The notes: generated by a model not told the origin, from the letters alone. Shown: positions 1 through 12,312, numbered from the stretch's first letter. The stretch is DNA of 64,000 nt from Stutzerimonas stutzeri (GCF_002890915.1 NZ_POUT01000002.1:558001-622000); one strand, 5' to 3'. A program made the numbers and translations.

Positions 1-181
1 CGCCGGCAGCCTGGCGGCCAAGCAGCGCGCGCCGGTCGATGCGAACAGCTTTCCGACCCATGGGCCGCTGTTCGTGACCCTGTTGACGGTGGTGATCCTG
101 CTGGTCGGCGGGCTGACATTCCTGCCGGCGCTGGCGCTGGGCCCGATCGCCGAACACTTCGTCTTGCTGCAAGGTTTCTGA
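1..181 (+). CDS. kdpA: KdpA, K+-transporting ATPase potassium-binding subunit (C-terminal end only)
   Basis: Only the last 59 residues are present; the gene begins before the window. KdpA is the membrane subunit that binds and channels K+ in the high-affinity KdpFABC pump of the inner membrane. The visible part has the conserved pattern of the KdpA tail: [10 protein letters not shown], a hydrophobic last membrane segment, and the ending LALGPIAEH near the C-terminus. It ends in TGA 11 bases before the kdpB start, so it is the upstream gene of the same operon. Confidence 0.93.
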   Translation, partial: AGSLAAKQRAPVDANSFPTHGPLFVTLLTVVILLVGGLTFLPALALGPIAEHFVLLQGF

Positions 182-192
182 GGAAGGTCACG

Positions 193-2244
193 ATGAACGT
201 CCGTCAAACGGCACTCGACAGTGCCGAGCAACAACCCGCCACTTCGTTCGCCATGCTGTACAAGCCGGCGTTGCGCCAGGCCCTGGTCAAGCTCGACCCG
301 CGGCAGCTCGCGCGCTCGCCGGTGATGCTGGTGGTCGAGCTCACCGCCATCGTCACCACCCTGCTGTGCTTCGTGCCGGATGCCGCGGTGATCCGTGCGG
401 TGGCGGTGCAGATCGCCCTGTGGCTGTGGTTCACCGTGCTGTTCGCCAACTTTGCCGAAGCGCTTGCCGAGGGACGTGGCAAGGCCCGTGCCGACAGCCT
501 CAAGGCCGGCACGCAAGGGCTCGAAGCGCGCCTGCGGAGCGCCGGCGGCGAGTACCGGCAGGTGCCGGCGAGCAGCCTGCGCCGCGGCGACGTGGTGCGG
601 GTCGAGGCCGGCGAACTTATCCCGGGCGACGGGGAGGTCATCGAAGGTATCGCCGCCGTCAACGAGGCGGCGATCACCGGCGAGTCGGCGCCGGTCATCC
701 GCGAATCGGGAGGAGACCGCTCGGCGGTCACCGGCAACACCCGCGTGGTATCGGACTGGCTGCTGGTGCGCATCGGCAGCGACCCGGGCGAGTCCACGCT
801 GGACCGGATGATCGCCCTGGTCGAAGGGGCCAAGCGGCAGAAGACTCCCAACGAGGTCGCCCTGGACGTCCTGCTGATCGGGCTGACGCTGATCTTCCTC
901 GTGGTGGTCGCCACCTTGCAGCCCTTCGCCCGTTTCGCCGGGGGCGATCTGCCGCTGGTGTACCTGGTCGCGCTGCTGGTGACGCTGATCCCCACCACCA
1001 TCGGCGGCTTGCTGTCGGCCATCGGCATCGCCGGCATGGACCGCCTGGTGCGCCTCAACGTCATCGCCAAGTCCGGCCGGGCGGTGGAGGCGGCGGGCGA
1101 TGTCCAGGTGCTGCTGCTGGACAAGACCGGCACCATCACCTTCGGCAACCGGCGCTGCAGCGCGATGGTGAAGGCGCCGGGCGTGTCGGCCACGGAGCTG
1201 TCGCATGCCGCGCTGCTGTCGTCGCTGGCCGACGACACGGCCGAAGGCAAGTCCATCGTCGAATACCTGCGCGCCCTGGCACCGATGACGGAGCCGGTCG
1301 GGCAGGCGGTGAGCAGCATCCCGTTCAGCGCGGAAACCCGCCTCTCCGGTGCCGACTACCAGGGCCGGCGCTATCGCAAGGGGGCGGTGGACGCCGTGCT
1401 CGGTCACCTGGGCATGGGCCCCGAACAGGTGCCGCCGGTACTCGCACGCGAGGTCGAGAAGATTGCCCAGAGCGGCGGCACGCCCCTGCTGGTGTGTGCC
1501 GATGAGCGGCTGCTGGGCGCCATCCATCTCAAGGATGTGGTCAAGCCGGGCATCCGCGAACGCTTCGCCGAGCTGCGCCAGCTGGGCATTCGCACGGTGA
1601 TGGTCACCGGCGACAACCCGCTGACGGCCGCCGCGATTGCGGCCGAGGCGGGCGTCGATGACGTGATTGCCGAAGCGACGCCGCAGAAGAAGCTGCAGCG
1701 CATTCGTCAGGAGCAGGCCGAGGGCAAGATGGTCGCCATGTGCGGCGACGGCGCCAACGATGCGCCAGCGCTGGCGCAGGCCGATGTCGGCATGGCGATG
1801 AACGACGGCACCCAGGCGGCGCGCGAGGCGGCGAACCTGGTCGATCTGGACTCCGATCCGACCAAGCTGCTCGACGTGGTACAGGTGGGCAAGCAGCTGC
1901 TGGTGACCCGGGGAGCGCTGACGACCTTCTCGGTCGCCAACGATGTGGCGAAATATTTCGCCATCCTGCCGGCGCTGTTCATCGGCATCTATCCGCAGCT
2001 CTCGGTCCTGAACCTGATGCAGTTGCACAGTTCCGAGAGCGCCATCCTGTCGGCCATCGTCTTCAATGCGCTGATCATCGTCGGCCTGATCCCGCTGGCG
2101 CTGCGTGGCGTGCAGGTGCAGGCCGCCGACTCGGCCAGCCTGCTGCGGCGCAACCTGCTGGTCTACGGCCTGGGCGGTCTGGTCGCGCCCTTCGTCGGGA
2201 TCAAGTTGATCGACCTCTTGCTGACCGCGGTCGGCCTGGCCTGA
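193..2244 (+). CDS. kdpB: KdpB, P-type ATPase subunit of the Kdp potassium pump
   Basis: Catalytic subunit (683 aa) that hydrolyses ATP to drive K+ uptake by KdpFABC in the inner membrane. The P-type ATPase hallmarks are present: the actuator motif TGES at 162-165, the phosphorylation motif DKTGTIT with the acceptor Asp at 310, VTGDN further on, and the hinge motif [10 protein letters not shown]. Ser165 of TGES matches the serine whose phosphorylation inhibits the E. coli pump. Membrane segments sit near 44-85, 225-285 and in the last 110 residues. Length is usual for the family. The gene lies between kdpA and kdpC with short gaps, so it is an operon member. Confidence 0.98.
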   Translation: MNVRQTALDSAEQQPATSFAMLYKPALRQALVKLDPRQLARSPVMLVVELTAIVTTLLCFVPDAAVIRAVAVQIALWLWFTVLFANFAEALAEGRGKARADSLKAGTQGLEARLRSAGGEYRQVPASSLRRGDVVRVEAGELIPGDGEVIEGIAAVNEAAITGESAPVIRESGGDRSAVTGNTRVVSDWLLVRIGSDPGESTLDRMIALVEGAKRQKTPNEVALDVLLIGLTLIFLVVVATLQPFARFAGGDLPLVYLVALLVTLIPTTIGGLLSAIGIAGMDRLVRLNVIAKSGRAVEAAGDVQVLLLDKTGTITFGNRRCSAMVKAPGVSATELSHAALLSSLADDTAEGKSIVEYLRALAPMTEPVGQAVSSIPFSAETRLSGADYQGRRYRKGAVDAVLGHLGMGPEQVPPVLAREVEKIAQSGGTPLLVCADERLLGAIHLKDVVKPGIRERFAELRQLGIRTVMVTGDNPLTAAAIAAEAGVDDVIAEATPQKKLQRIRQEQAEGKMVAMCGDGANDAPALAQADVGMAMNDGTQAAREAANLVDLDSDPTKLLDVVQVGKQLLVTRGALTTFSVANDVAKYFAILPALFIGIYPQLSVLNLMQLHSSESAILSAIVFNALIIVGLIPLALRGVQVQAADSASLLRRNLLVYGLGGLVAPFVGIKLIDLLLTAVGLA

Positions 2245-2287
2245 AGCCCGCCGCGCCATGACGGCGCGGCTTCTGGAGATGAGAAAA

Positions 2288-2854
2288 ATGTTCGAATACG
2301 TTCGTCCGGCGATTGCCTCGCTGATCCTGATGACGCTCATCACGGGCGTCGCCTATCCACTGTCCGTCACCGCGGTGGCGCAGCTGGCCTTCGCCGAGCA
2401 GGCCAACGGCAGCCTGGTTCGCGATGCGACCGGGCAGGTGCGTGGCAGCGCCCTGTTGGCCCAGGCGTTCGAGGGGCCGCAGTGGTTCCACCCGCGCCCC
2501 TCGGCGGGGGACTACGCAACCGTCGCCAGCGCTGCCAGCAACCTGGCGCCAAGCAACCCCGAACTGGCCGCCCAGGTTCGCGAACGCGTGCGGGACTGGG
2601 CCGGTAGCGCCGTGCAACCGGCACCGATGGAGCTGGTGACGGCCTCGGGCAGCGGGCTCGACCCGCACCTGACGCTGGCGGCCGCGCGCTTCCAGGCCGC
2701 CCGTGTCGCGGCGGCCCGGAGCATTCCGGCCGAGCGCCTGGAGCGCCTGTTGCTGGCGCAGCTGACGGCACCGCTGGTAGGGCCGGCGGTGGTGAACGTA
2801 CTGGCCCTGAACCTGGCATTGGCCGACAATCGCTTGCCTGATTCCAGCGAGTGA
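2288..2854 (+). CDS. kdpC: KdpC, accessory subunit of the Kdp potassium pump
   Basis: KdpC (188 aa from this start) is the single-span subunit that stabilises KdpFABC and helps ATP binding. The N-terminus MFEYVRPAI is followed by one hydrophobic helix (about 8-30) and a periplasmic domain; the family features NGSLVR and the [10 protein letters not shown] stretch are visible. Three in-frame ATGs occur at 2258, 2279 and 2288. I chose 2288 because a GGAG at about 2274 is then well spaced and the protein begins as KdpC proteins do. The stop overlaps the possible GTG start of kdpD, which indicates translational coupling. Confidence 0.95.
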   Translation: MFEYVRPAIASLILMTLITGVAYPLSVTAVAQLAFAEQANGSLVRDATGQVRGSALLAQAFEGPQWFHPRPSAGDYATVASAASNLAPSNPELAAQVRERVRDWAGSAVQPAPMELVTASGSGLDPHLTLAAARFQAARVAAARSIPAERLERLLLAQLTAPLVGPAVVNVLALNLALADNRLPDSSE

Positions 2855-2859
2855 TCCGA

Positions 2860-5526
2860 ATGAGCGATGCCCTGCGCGCGGACGCGCTGCTCGACGAGGT
2901 GCCACGGGAGGGGCGCGGCCGCCTCAAGGTGTTCCTTGGCGCGGCTCCGGGCGTAGGCAAGACCTACGCCATGCTCCAGGCCGCGCAGCGCCAACGGCGT
3001 CTCGGCCGCACCCTGCGGGCCGGCGTGGTCGAGACCCATGGCCGCGCCGAAACCGAGGCGATGCTCGTCGGGCTGCCCGAGCAGCCGCTGCTGCGCAGCG
3101 AGTACCGGGGCGTCACGCTGCTCGAGATGGATCTCGATGGGCTGCTGGCGGCGCGACCGAGCGTGGCGCTGGTGGACGAGCTGGCGCACAGCAATGCCCC
3201 CGGCAGCCGCCACAGCAAGCGCTGGCAGGACGTGCTGGAGCTGCTCGAAGCAGGTATCGACGTCTACACCACCGTCAACGTGCAGCATCTGGAAAGCCTG
3301 AACGACCAGGTCCGCGCCATCACCGGGGTGCAGGTTCGGGAAACGGTCCCGGACTGGGTTCTGCAGGAGGCGGACGACATCCTGCTGATCGATCTGCCGC
3401 CCCGCGAGCTGCTGGAGCGGCTACGCGAAGGCAAGGTCTACGTGCCGGAGCAGGCCCGCGCGGCCATCGACGCATTCTTCACCCAGACCAACCTGACCGC
3501 CTTGCGCGAGCTGGCGATGCAGACGGCCGCCGCGCGGGTGGACGCCGACCTGCATCGCCGCTACCGGCTGCAGGGCCAACCGGCCCCTGCGGTTCGCGGA
3601 CGCCTGCTGGTGGGCATCGAGGGCGACGATGCCGCCGAAGGCCTGGTACGCCATGCCGCGCGGGTGGCGGAGCGCCGGCATCTGCCCTGGTCGGTGGTTC
3701 ATGTGAATATCGGCGCGAGCCGGGGCGAGGCCGAACTGGGGTGCCTCCAGGCCGCCCAGCAGCTGGCCGAGCGGCTGGGCGGCGAGGTGGTGGAGCTGCG
3801 TGGCGAGCGTGTGGCGCGCACGCTGGTCGATCATGCGCACGAGCGCCGCGCGACGCTGCTGCTGGTCGGCCGGAGCGCTCGCCCGCGCTGGCGCTGGAAG
3901 GGCCGGGCCGGCCGCTCGGTCGCCGAGCAGCTCATCGCCATGGGGCAGGGGCTGGAAGTCAGCATCCTGGACCAGAAGCCGGGCCTGTCGCGGGGCGCGC
4001 GCCCGGGGAAGGCGCCGCTGGACTGGCGCACCTATCTCCTGGCGGTGCTGGCGACGCTGGTGGCGACCGGCGCCGCGCTGGTGTTGTCGCGCTACCTGGC
4101 GCTGCCGAACATTTCGCTGGTGTTCCTGGCTGCCGTGCTGGTGGTGGCCGTGCGCAGCAGCCTCGGCCCGGCGCTGGCGTGCGCGGGGCTGTCGTTTCTC
4201 TTCTACGATTTCCTGTTCATTCCGCCGACCTTCACCTTCATCGTGGCTCGCCAGGAAGACGTCCTGACGCTGCTGTTCTTCCTGCTGATGGCGGTCCTCG
4301 CCGGAAACCTCGCCAGTCGCCAGCGCCGCCAGCTGCAGGCCCTGCGCCAGACCCAGGCGGAGACGACGGCCTTGCTCGATCTCTCGCGCCGGTTGAGCGC
4401 TGCCACCGACGTGCAGGCCGTCTGCGCCGTCGCGGTCCATCAGCTGCAACTGCTGTCGGACCTGGAGGCGGTGGTGGCGACGCGCACCCGGCAGGCGGAA
4501 TGGACGTTCCGGGGGGATGCCCCGCCAGCCCTGGACGATCAGGCGCAGGCCGCAGCCGAGTGGGCCTGGAAGCATGGGCAGGCCGCGGGGCAGGGCACCG
4601 ACACCTTGCCGGGCGGGCAGTGGTGGTGGCTGCCCTTGAGCGGCGACGGGCAATCGCTGGGCCTGCTTGGCATCCGGCCGGTCGGCGCTGGGCAGCTGGC
4701 GCCACAGAAGCGCCGGCTCATCGCGGCGCTGGCGCAACCGCTGGCACAGGCGCTGGGACGCGCGACGCTCGCCGACGAACTCGAGGCGGCTCGTCTGCAC
4801 GGCCAGACCGAAGAGCTGCGCAGCGCCCTGCTGGCCTCCGTCTCGCATGACCTGCGCACGCCGCTGACGGCCATGCGCGGTTCCATCGACAGCCTGGCGA
4901 GCCTGGGGCACCGCATGAGCGAAGCCGACCGGCAGGAGTTGCTCGAGGCGACCCGTGACGAGGCCGAGCGCCTGGATCGCTACATCCAGAACCTGCTGGA
5001 CATGACACGCCTGGGACATGGCGGGCTCAAGCTCATCCGCGACTGGGTGGCGCCGGCGGATATCGTCGCCGGTGCCCTGCAACGCCTGCAGCGGGTCCTT
5101 GCCGAACTCAGGGTCGAGGTCATACTGCCCGACGTGCTGCCGTTGCTGTACGTCCATCCGGCGCTGATCGAACAGGCGCTGGTCAACGTGCTGGAAAATG
5201 CCGCGCGGTTCTCCGCGCCCGGAGGCGCCCTGCAGGTCGCGGTCACGGCCGCGCCCGGGACGCTGCGTTTCATCGTCAGCGACGAGGGGCCCGGTATTCC
5301 GGAGGCGGAGCGGGAGAAGATCTTCGATATGTTCTATACGGCGGCGCGTGGCGACCGGGGCGGGCCGGGCACCGGGTTGGGCCTGGCCATCTGCCAGGGC
5401 ATGATCGGTGCCCATGGCGGGCGCGTCTCCGTCGGCGAGGGACTCGGCGGTCGCGGCGCCAGTGTGACGCTGGAGCTGCCGCTGCAGCCCCAGCCGGAGA
5501 TGGAGATGGAGAAAGACCTTTCGTGA
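2860..5526 (+). CDS. kdpD: KdpD, sensor histidine kinase for K+ limitation/turgor
   Basis: Large membrane histidine kinase (888 aa) that phosphorylates KdpE when K+ is low. In order: an N-terminal KdpD domain with Walker A GAAPGVGKT at 27-35, a universal-stress-like domain (about 245-370), four closely spaced membrane helices (about 390-490, DUF4118), a GAF-like segment, and the kinase core with SHDLRTPL (phospho-His about 663) and the ATP-binding boxes DEGPGIP and GTGLGL. An in-frame GTG at 2851 overlaps the kdpC stop and would add three residues. I prefer ATG 2860 because the protein then begins MSDALRAD, as I recall for other pseudomonad KdpDs, but this is not certain. Confidence 0.96.
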   Translation: MSDALRADALLDEVPREGRGRLKVFLGAAPGVGKTYAMLQAAQRQRRLGRTLRAGVVETHGRAETEAMLVGLPEQPLLRSEYRGVTLLEMDLDGLLAARPSVALVDELAHSNAPGSRHSKRWQDVLELLEAGIDVYTTVNVQHLESLNDQVRAITGVQVRETVPDWVLQEADDILLIDLPPRELLERLREGKVYVPEQARAAIDAFFTQTNLTALRELAMQTAAARVDADLHRRYRLQGQPAPAVRGRLLVGIEGDDAAEGLVRHAARVAERRHLPWSVVHVNIGASRGEAELGCLQAAQQLAERLGGEVVELRGERVARTLVDHAHERRATLLLVGRSARPRWRWKGRAGRSVAEQLIAMGQGLEVSILDQKPGLSRGARPGKAPLDWRTYLLAVLATLVATGAALVLSRYLALPNISLVFLAAVLVVAVRSSLGPALACAGLSFLFYDFLFIPPTFTFIVARQEDVLTLLFFLLMAVLAGNLASRQRRQLQALRQTQAETTALLDLSRRLSAATDVQAVCAVAVHQLQLLSDLEAVVATRTRQAEWTFRGDAPPALDDQAQAAAEWAWKHGQAAGQGTDTLPGGQWWWLPLSGDGQSLGLLGIRPVGAGQLAPQKRRLIAALAQPLAQALGRATLADELEAARLHGQTEELRSALLASVSHDLRTPLTAMRGSIDSLASLGHRMSEADRQELLEATRDEAERLDRYIQNLLDMTRLGHGGLKLIRDWVAPADIVAGALQRLQRVLAELRVEVILPDVLPLLYVHPALIEQALVNVLENAARFSAPGGALQVAVTAAPGTLRFIVSDEGPGIPEAEREKIFDMFYTAARGDRGGPGTGLGLAICQGMIGAHGGRVSVGEGLGGRGASVTLELPLQPQPEMEMEKDLS

Positions 5527-6218
5527 CTGGCGATTCGGCAAGCGTACTGATCATCGACGATGAACCGCAGATCCGGAAATTCCTGCGCATCAGCCTCGGT
5601 TCGCAGGGTTACCGGGTCGTCGAGGGAAGCGACGGCCGCGACGGCCTGGCCCGCGCCGCGCTGGACCAGCCGGACCTGGTAGTGCTCGACCTCGGCCTGC
5701 CGGATATGGATGGCCAGGCCGTCCTGCGGGAGCTGCGCGGCTGGAGCCAGGTACCGGTGATCGTGCTGTCGGTGCGCTCCAGCGAGGCGGAGAAGGTCAT
5801 GGCGCTCGATGCCGGCGCCAATGATTACGTCACCAAGCCTTTCGGCATCCAGGAATTCCTCGCTCGGGTACGGGCGCTGCTGCGCCAGCCGCAATCTTCC
5901 GCCGGCATGGCGGCCCAGGTGGTTGCCGGGCCGTTGTGCATCGACTTCGCCTATCGGCGTGTCAGCCTGCACGACCGCGAAATGAGCCTTACGCGCAAGG
6001 AGTATGCGGTGCTGGCGGAGCTGGCGCGCCATGGCGGCCGGGTCGTGACCCAGCAGCAGTTGCTGAAGGATATCTGGGGGCCGAGCCACAGCGGCGACAG
6101 CCACTATTTGCGGGTGGTGATCGGCCATCTCCGGCGCAAGCTCGGCGACGATCCCGCCGCGCCGCGGTACATCGTGACCGAAGCCGGGGTCGGCTATCAC
6201 CTGGTGGTCGATGCCTGA
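5523..6218 (+). CDS. kdpE: KdpE, OmpR-family response regulator of the kdp operon
   Basis: DNA-binding response regulator (231 aa), partner of KdpD, that activates kdp transcription. The receiver domain (about 8-120) has the acidic pair IDDE, the phosphoacceptor Asp at 56 in VLDLGLPD, and the conserved Lys in YVTKPF. The C-terminal winged helix (about 135-228) has the family features LTRKEYAVL and LRRKLGDD. It starts at a GTG that overlaps the kdpD stop by four bases, so the two are coupled. The gene converges on glgP, 24 bases downstream, with no clear terminator between them. Confidence 0.97.
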   Translation: MTGDSASVLIIDDEPQIRKFLRISLGSQGYRVVEGSDGRDGLARAALDQPDLVVLDLGLPDMDGQAVLRELRGWSQVPVIVLSVRSSEAEKVMALDAGANDYVTKPFGIQEFLARVRALLRQPQSSAGMAAQVVAGPLCIDFAYRRVSLHDREMSLTRKEYAVLAELARHGGRVVTQQQLLKDIWGPSHSGDSHYLRVVIGHLRRKLGDDPAAPRYIVTEAGVGYHLVVDA

Positions 6219-6242
6219 ACCGCGGGCAGCCCGTGCCGTGCG

Positions 6243-8741
6243 TCACCGCTGCCAGAGAATCAGCGCAAGCTCCAGCGGCACGTTCAATCCCAGGTCGGCG
6301 CTGGGGACCACCCGCGCGGTGTAGTCCGCGGCCGGACGGGTGACGGGCAGCTCGCCCTGGAAGACGGCGAACGGACCGTCGTGCTGGACCAGATCGAGCG
6401 GCCGGATCTCGCCCGGTTCGGCAAACAGCTGGACGGCGATCTGCTGTGGCTCGATGTGGCCCAGGTGCAGCCGCGCCTCGACCCGGTAGCGATCGCCTGC
6501 GGTCAGCCATTCCAGCCGGGTGAAGGCCAGCTCGTGCCAGTAGCCACGCAGGCAGGTCACCTGGCGCGCCAGTTCGCGGGCCCGCGCCGAGCCTTCGGCA
6601 CAGCGCTCGCGATAGGCCATGGCCAGTGGCAGGTAGTAGCGCTCGGTGTATTCGCGCACCGTGCGGTCGGCGGAGAAGCGTTCCACCAGGGCGCTCATGC
6701 TGCGCCGCATGCGTTGCACCCAGGCGTTAGGCGTACCGTCCGCATCGCGTGTATAGAAGGCGGGCACGATTTCCTCCTCGAGCAGCCGGTAGAGCTGTTC
6801 GGCGTCCATCGCGTCGTGGGCGGGTTCGTGCTCCAGGCCGTCGCCCACCGCCCAGCCGAGGTCGGCCGCATAGGCTTCGGCCCACCAGCCGTCGAGCTGG
6901 GAAAGGTTCAGCCCGCCGTTGGCCAGCACCTTCATGCCGCTCGTGCCGCTGGCCTCCCAGGGCCGTCGCGGCGTGTTCAGCCAGACGTCGACGCCCTGTA
7001 CCAGATGCCGCGCGATACGCATGTCGTAGTCCTCGAGGAACACCACGCGGCCGGCGATATCGGCACGCGCAGCGAAGCGCTGCCACTCGCTCAGCAGCGC
7101 CTGGCCGGCACGGTCGGCCGGGTGCGCCTTGCCGGCGACCAGCAGCTGCACGGGGTGTTGCGTGTGGGTGAGGATGCGCGCCAGCCGTTGCGGGTCGTGC
7201 AGCAGCAGGTTGGGCCGTTTGTAGCTGGCGAAGCGGCGGGCGAAGCCGAGCGTCAGGCGCTCCGGATGCAGGCGGGTGCCGGCCATTTCGATTTCGCTCG
7301 GCGAGGCGCCGTGCACGGCGAGGCTGCGCGCCAGGTGGCTGCGGACGAAGGCGAGCAGGTCGCTACGGGCGTGCTGGCGAATCTGCCATAGCCAGCGGTC
7401 GTCGACCCTGGCGAGCAGTTCGGCCACCGATACCTTGTCGGTACCGCGCCAGGGCGTGTCGTCACCGTGCAGCTCGTGCCAGTGGGCTTCGGCGTTCGGT
7501 GAAACCCAGGTCGGCAGGTGAATGCCATTGGTGACGTGGCCGACGGGCACCGCGTCGATCGGCCAGCGCGGGAACAGCTCGCGGAAGATGAAGCGGCTGG
7601 TGTGGCCGTGCAGTTGGCTGACCGCGTTGACGGCTCCGGCCCCGCGCGTGGCCAGATAGGCCATGTTGAACGGTTCGCGCGGGTCCTGTGGCTGCTTGCG
7701 GCCCATCGCCAGCAGGGCCTGCAGCGAAATGCCCAGTTCGTACTTGGCGTAGCGCCCCAGGTACTTGCCGACCAGCTCGGCGGGGAAGCGATCGAAACCG
7801 GCCTCCACCGGCGTATGGGTGGTGAACAGGTTGCCCGCGCGGGTCGCGCCGAGGGCGACGGCGAAGGAGACCTGCTCGCGCACCATGTGGCTGCGGGCCC
7901 GCTCCAGCACTGCGAACGCCGCGTGCCCGTCGTTCAGGTGGAGCACGTCGGGCTGCAGCCCGGCGGCTTCCAGCAAGCGCCAGCCGCCGATGCCCAGCAC
8001 CAGTTCCTGGCGCAGGCGCATCTCGTTGTCGCCGCCGTACAGCTCGCTGCTGATCAGCCGCGCCAGCGGCGGGTTCGCCGGGTCGTTGGTATCGAGCAGC
8101 AGCAGCCGGTTGCGGCCGACGATGGCCTGCCAGCCGCGCAGCCAGATTTGCACGCCGGGCAGATGGATCGCCAGCCGCAGCGGCTTGCCGGTGGCGTCGC
8201 GCAGCGGCTCGATGGGTAACTGCCGCGTGTCGTTGACCGGATACAGCTCCTGCTGGCTGCCATCCGGGCCGATGCCCTGGCGGAAGTAGCCATGCTGCCA
8301 GAGCATGCCCACGGCGGTGACCGGCACGCCGAGATCGCTGGCCGCCTTGAGCTGGTCGCCGGCGACGTTGCCGAGCCCGCCGGAGTAGATCGGTAGGGCC
8401 TCGCTGAGCATGTATTCCATGGAGAAGTAGGCGACCCGTCCGAGCGTCTGCGCGTGCGCCTGGCCGGCGAACCAGGTCGGCCGCTCCAGCCTGGCCCGTT
8501 GCTCCTGGACGATGTCCTGTACCAGCTGGTGGCAGTCGCTGCGGTTCAACAGCTCGTCGAGCGCCTGCTCCGGAACGGTGCTGAGCACCAGGCTGGGGTT
8601 GTGCGTGAGCTGCCAGAGCTCATTGTCGATGACCTGCCAGATATCGTCGTTGCGGCTCGACCAGCGTATGGCTTGATCGAATGCCAGCTGGCGCAGCGTT
8701 TCGGGAGTGATCTCGGATGGGCGTTTGCTTGCAGGGGCCAA
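6243..8741 (-). CDS. glgP: Alpha-glucan (glycogen) phosphorylase
   Basis: Cytoplasmic PLP enzyme (832 aa) that releases glucose-1-phosphate from glycogen or maltodextrin with inorganic phosphate. The PLP site EASGTSGMK is present, with the Schiff-base Lys at 604; FSMEYMLSE, the glycine-rich YSGGLGNVAGD stretch and HLNDGHAAF match the glucan phosphorylase family. The start is a TTG preceded by AGAGG at suitable spacing. No glycogen synthesis gene lies in the window, so the gene stands alone, convergent with kdpE and divergent from uup. Maltodextrin is possible as the main substrate. Confidence 0.94.
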   Translation of the reverse strand: MAPASKRPSEITPETLRQLAFDQAIRWSSRNDDIWQVIDNELWQLTHNPSLVLSTVPEQALDELLNRSDCHQLVQDIVQEQRARLERPTWFAGQAHAQTLGRVAYFSMEYMLSEALPIYSGGLGNVAGDQLKAASDLGVPVTAVGMLWQHGYFRQGIGPDGSQQELYPVNDTRQLPIEPLRDATGKPLRLAIHLPGVQIWLRGWQAIVGRNRLLLLDTNDPANPPLARLISSELYGGDNEMRLRQELVLGIGGWRLLEAAGLQPDVLHLNDGHAAFAVLERARSHMVREQVSFAVALGATRAGNLFTTHTPVEAGFDRFPAELVGKYLGRYAKYELGISLQALLAMGRKQPQDPREPFNMAYLATRGAGAVNAVSQLHGHTSRFIFRELFPRWPIDAVPVGHVTNGIHLPTWVSPNAEAHWHELHGDDTPWRGTDKVSVAELLARVDDRWLWQIRQHARSDLLAFVRSHLARSLAVHGASPSEIEMAGTRLHPERLTLGFARRFASYKRPNLLLHDPQRLARILTHTQHPVQLLVAGKAHPADRAGQALLSEWQRFAARADIAGRVVFLEDYDMRIARHLVQGVDVWLNTPRRPWEASGTSGMKVLANGGLNLSQLDGWWAEAYAADLGWAVGDGLEHEPAHDAMDAEQLYRLLEEEIVPAFYTRDADGTPNAWVQRMRRSMSALVERFSADRTVREYTERYYLPLAMAYRERCAEGSARARELARQVTCLRGYWHELAFTRLEWLTAGDRYRVEARLHLGHIEPQQIAVQLFAEPGEIRPLDLVQHDGPFAVFQGELPVTRPAADYTARVVPSADLGLNVPLELALILWQR

Positions 8742-8894
8742 GTGAAGCCTCTCTCATCGGACCGGGGCGCGATCTTGCCGGAAGAGCATAGCCTTCCGGC
8801 GCGGGTTTGGATGCTCGAAGACCGCTCTGGCGCAGGCGTCGCCGAAGCCGGAGCGCGCGTACCGATGGCGGCCGGGTTGCCGGGCGTCTTCTGC

Positions 8895-8900
8895 TAGAAT
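8895..8900 (+). promoter_or_regulatory. Candidate -10 element for uup
   Basis: TAGAAT about 27 bases before the uup start, within a GCTAGAATGCGCGCC context that is common before pseudomonad genes. I see no good -35 at the right distance, so this is only a candidate. Confidence 0.35.
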
Positions 8901-8926
8901 GCGCGCCCTGTTTTCCGGAGGTAGCC

Positions 8927-10840
<1,914 letters not shown>

Positions 10841-11030
10841 GTGGGACGCTGGCCGGCTGCTACAACGGTTCCTGCCAGGCAGGTGCGAACAAAACAAACC
10901 GGCCCCGATGTCGTAGAGGCCTGTGCCGCAGGCCGTCGAGAAGGCGAAGCCTCATGAGATGGATCAATGCCATGCGGCCTGGCGCGTAGTTAAGTATCGA
11001 CATTGGATCGGCCGTCATGATGGAGCGTTA

Positions 11031-11723
11031 ATGGCTATTGAATATCGCATCACCCTGGACGATGAACATGACTTCAGCTATCGGATCGAGCTGGATCGTG
11101 GCTACGACGCGGAAACGGCCGCCCAGGCGCCGAAATGGACGCGGCTCGAGCACCAGCGCTGTAGCAATTGCCCCTTGAGCAAGGATGACTTCAGCCACTG
11201 CCCGGCCGCGGTGGACCTGCATCGGGTCATCGAGGATTTCCAGGGGCTGCCGGCGATCCAGAAGGCGCTGGTCTGGGTCCGCACGCCCGAGCGCGAGTAC
11301 ACCAAGCTGGTCGGGCTGGACGAGGGACTGCGTGCCCTGCTGGGCGTGATCATGGCTACCAGCGCCTGTCCCGTACTGGGCCGCTTGAAGCCCATGGCGC
11401 AGCAGCATCTGCCCTTTGCCAACAACCGCGAGTTCGTCCTGCGTGCGGTCTCGCTGTACCTGGCCCGGCAGTATTTCAATCTGCGCGAAGGCCGGCATGC
11501 CGACTGGGAGCTCCGTGGCCTGGTGCGTTCCTTCCAGCAGTTGCAACTGGTCAACCAGGCGTTCTGGCAGCGCATCCACGATACCTGCCATGGCGATTCC
11601 AACCTCAAGGCCTTCCTCACCTTCTTTTCCATGGCGTCCAGCCTGACCTATTCGCTGGAGACTCAGCTGCAGAAGATCCGCCCGCTGGTCATGAGCGCAG
11701 GCGAGGGCGTCGAAACCGCCTAG
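11031..11723 (+). CDS. Conserved hypothetical protein with a Cys cluster
   Basis: 230-aa soluble protein whose family I cannot name. The N-terminal 45 residues look like a beta-rich segment. Next comes a Cys motif, RCSNCPL, with later Cys in SHCPAA and SACPVLG; the four Cys could bind a metal, but that is inference. The rest is largely helical with an FxxNREFVLRAVSLYLARQYF stretch. The frame is open from 10923, but ATG 11031 is preceded by TGGAG and begins cleanly. It stands alone between uup and the reverse-strand usp gene. No signal peptide or membrane helix is seen. Confidence 0.75.
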   Translation: MAIEYRITLDDEHDFSYRIELDRGYDAETAAQAPKWTRLEHQRCSNCPLSKDDFSHCPAAVDLHRVIEDFQGLPAIQKALVWVRTPEREYTKLVGLDEGLRALLGVIMATSACPVLGRLKPMAQQHLPFANNREFVLRAVSLYLARQYFNLREGRHADWELRGLVRSFQQLQLVNQAFWQRIHDTCHGDSNLKAFLTFFSMASSLTYSLETQLQKIRPLVMSAGEGVETA

Positions 11724-11871
11724 GCGCTGGAAGCCTGAAGCCCAGGAGCATCGCCCCGGGGGCATCTCCCACAAGAGCGGCAGCCCCCGCGAACCCTGTG
11801 GCAGGCGCGCCCTCGCGGCGATTGCAGGCCGCAGGCCTGCCAGGGTCTGAGGCCTGTAAAGTCAAGGAATT

Positions 11872-12312
11872 CTACTCAGGCTTCTTCAGGCGCACCGCCA
11901 GCACGTCGCAGGGGGCGCCGTGCAGGATGTCGTTGGCCGTGGAACCGAGCAGCAGCGCCAGCCCGTGACGGCCATGGCTGCCAACCACGATCAGGTCGCA
12001 GCCTTGCTCCTTGGCCAGGCGATGCACTTCCTGGCGCGGCTGGCCGTAGGCCAGGTGGCGTTGTTCCGGCGTGAGGCTCGGGTAGCTGTCGGCGAAGCCG
12101 TCCATGCGCTCGCGGGCCTGGTCGAATTGCTGCTGCTGCAGCATGGAGAGGTCCATCGGTACGTCGCCGCCGAAGGCCATCGCCATGGGTTCGATGATAT
12201 GTACCAGGCTGAGCCGGGCACCCGTGGCACTGGCCAGGGCTTGGGCGCGGGCCACGACCGGGTGGCACTCCTCGGTCAGGTCGATCGCGACCAGAATATG
12301 TTGGTAGGGCAT
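11872..12312 (-). CDS. Universal stress protein (UspA family)
   Basis: 146-aa UspA-fold protein. It begins HILVAIDLTEE, the usual first strand and Asp of the family, and ends with the nucleotide-binding signature G-x2-G-x9-G-S (GSHGRHGLALLLGS), which points to an ATP-binding UspA type. Such proteins help survival in stress or anaerobic stationary phase. The frame is open far upstream, but ATG at 12310-12312 has a strong AAGGAGG. It is transcribed alone, away from the membrane-protein cluster at 12585. Confidence 0.93.
   Translation of the reverse strand: MPYQHILVAIDLTEECHPVVARAQALASATGARLSLVHIIEPMAMAFGGDVPMDLSMLQQQQFDQARERMDGFADSYPSLTPEQRHLAYGQPRQEVHRLAKEQGCDLIVVGSHGRHGLALLLGSTANDILHGAPCDVLAVRLKKPE

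Noticed and set aside
3421..5541. Long open frame on the reverse strand across kdpD (about 700 codons)
   Set aside because: It is the shadow of a GC-rich gene: low-complexity Arg/Gln/Ala-rich product, no ribosome site, and kdpD in the other strand has all its motifs.
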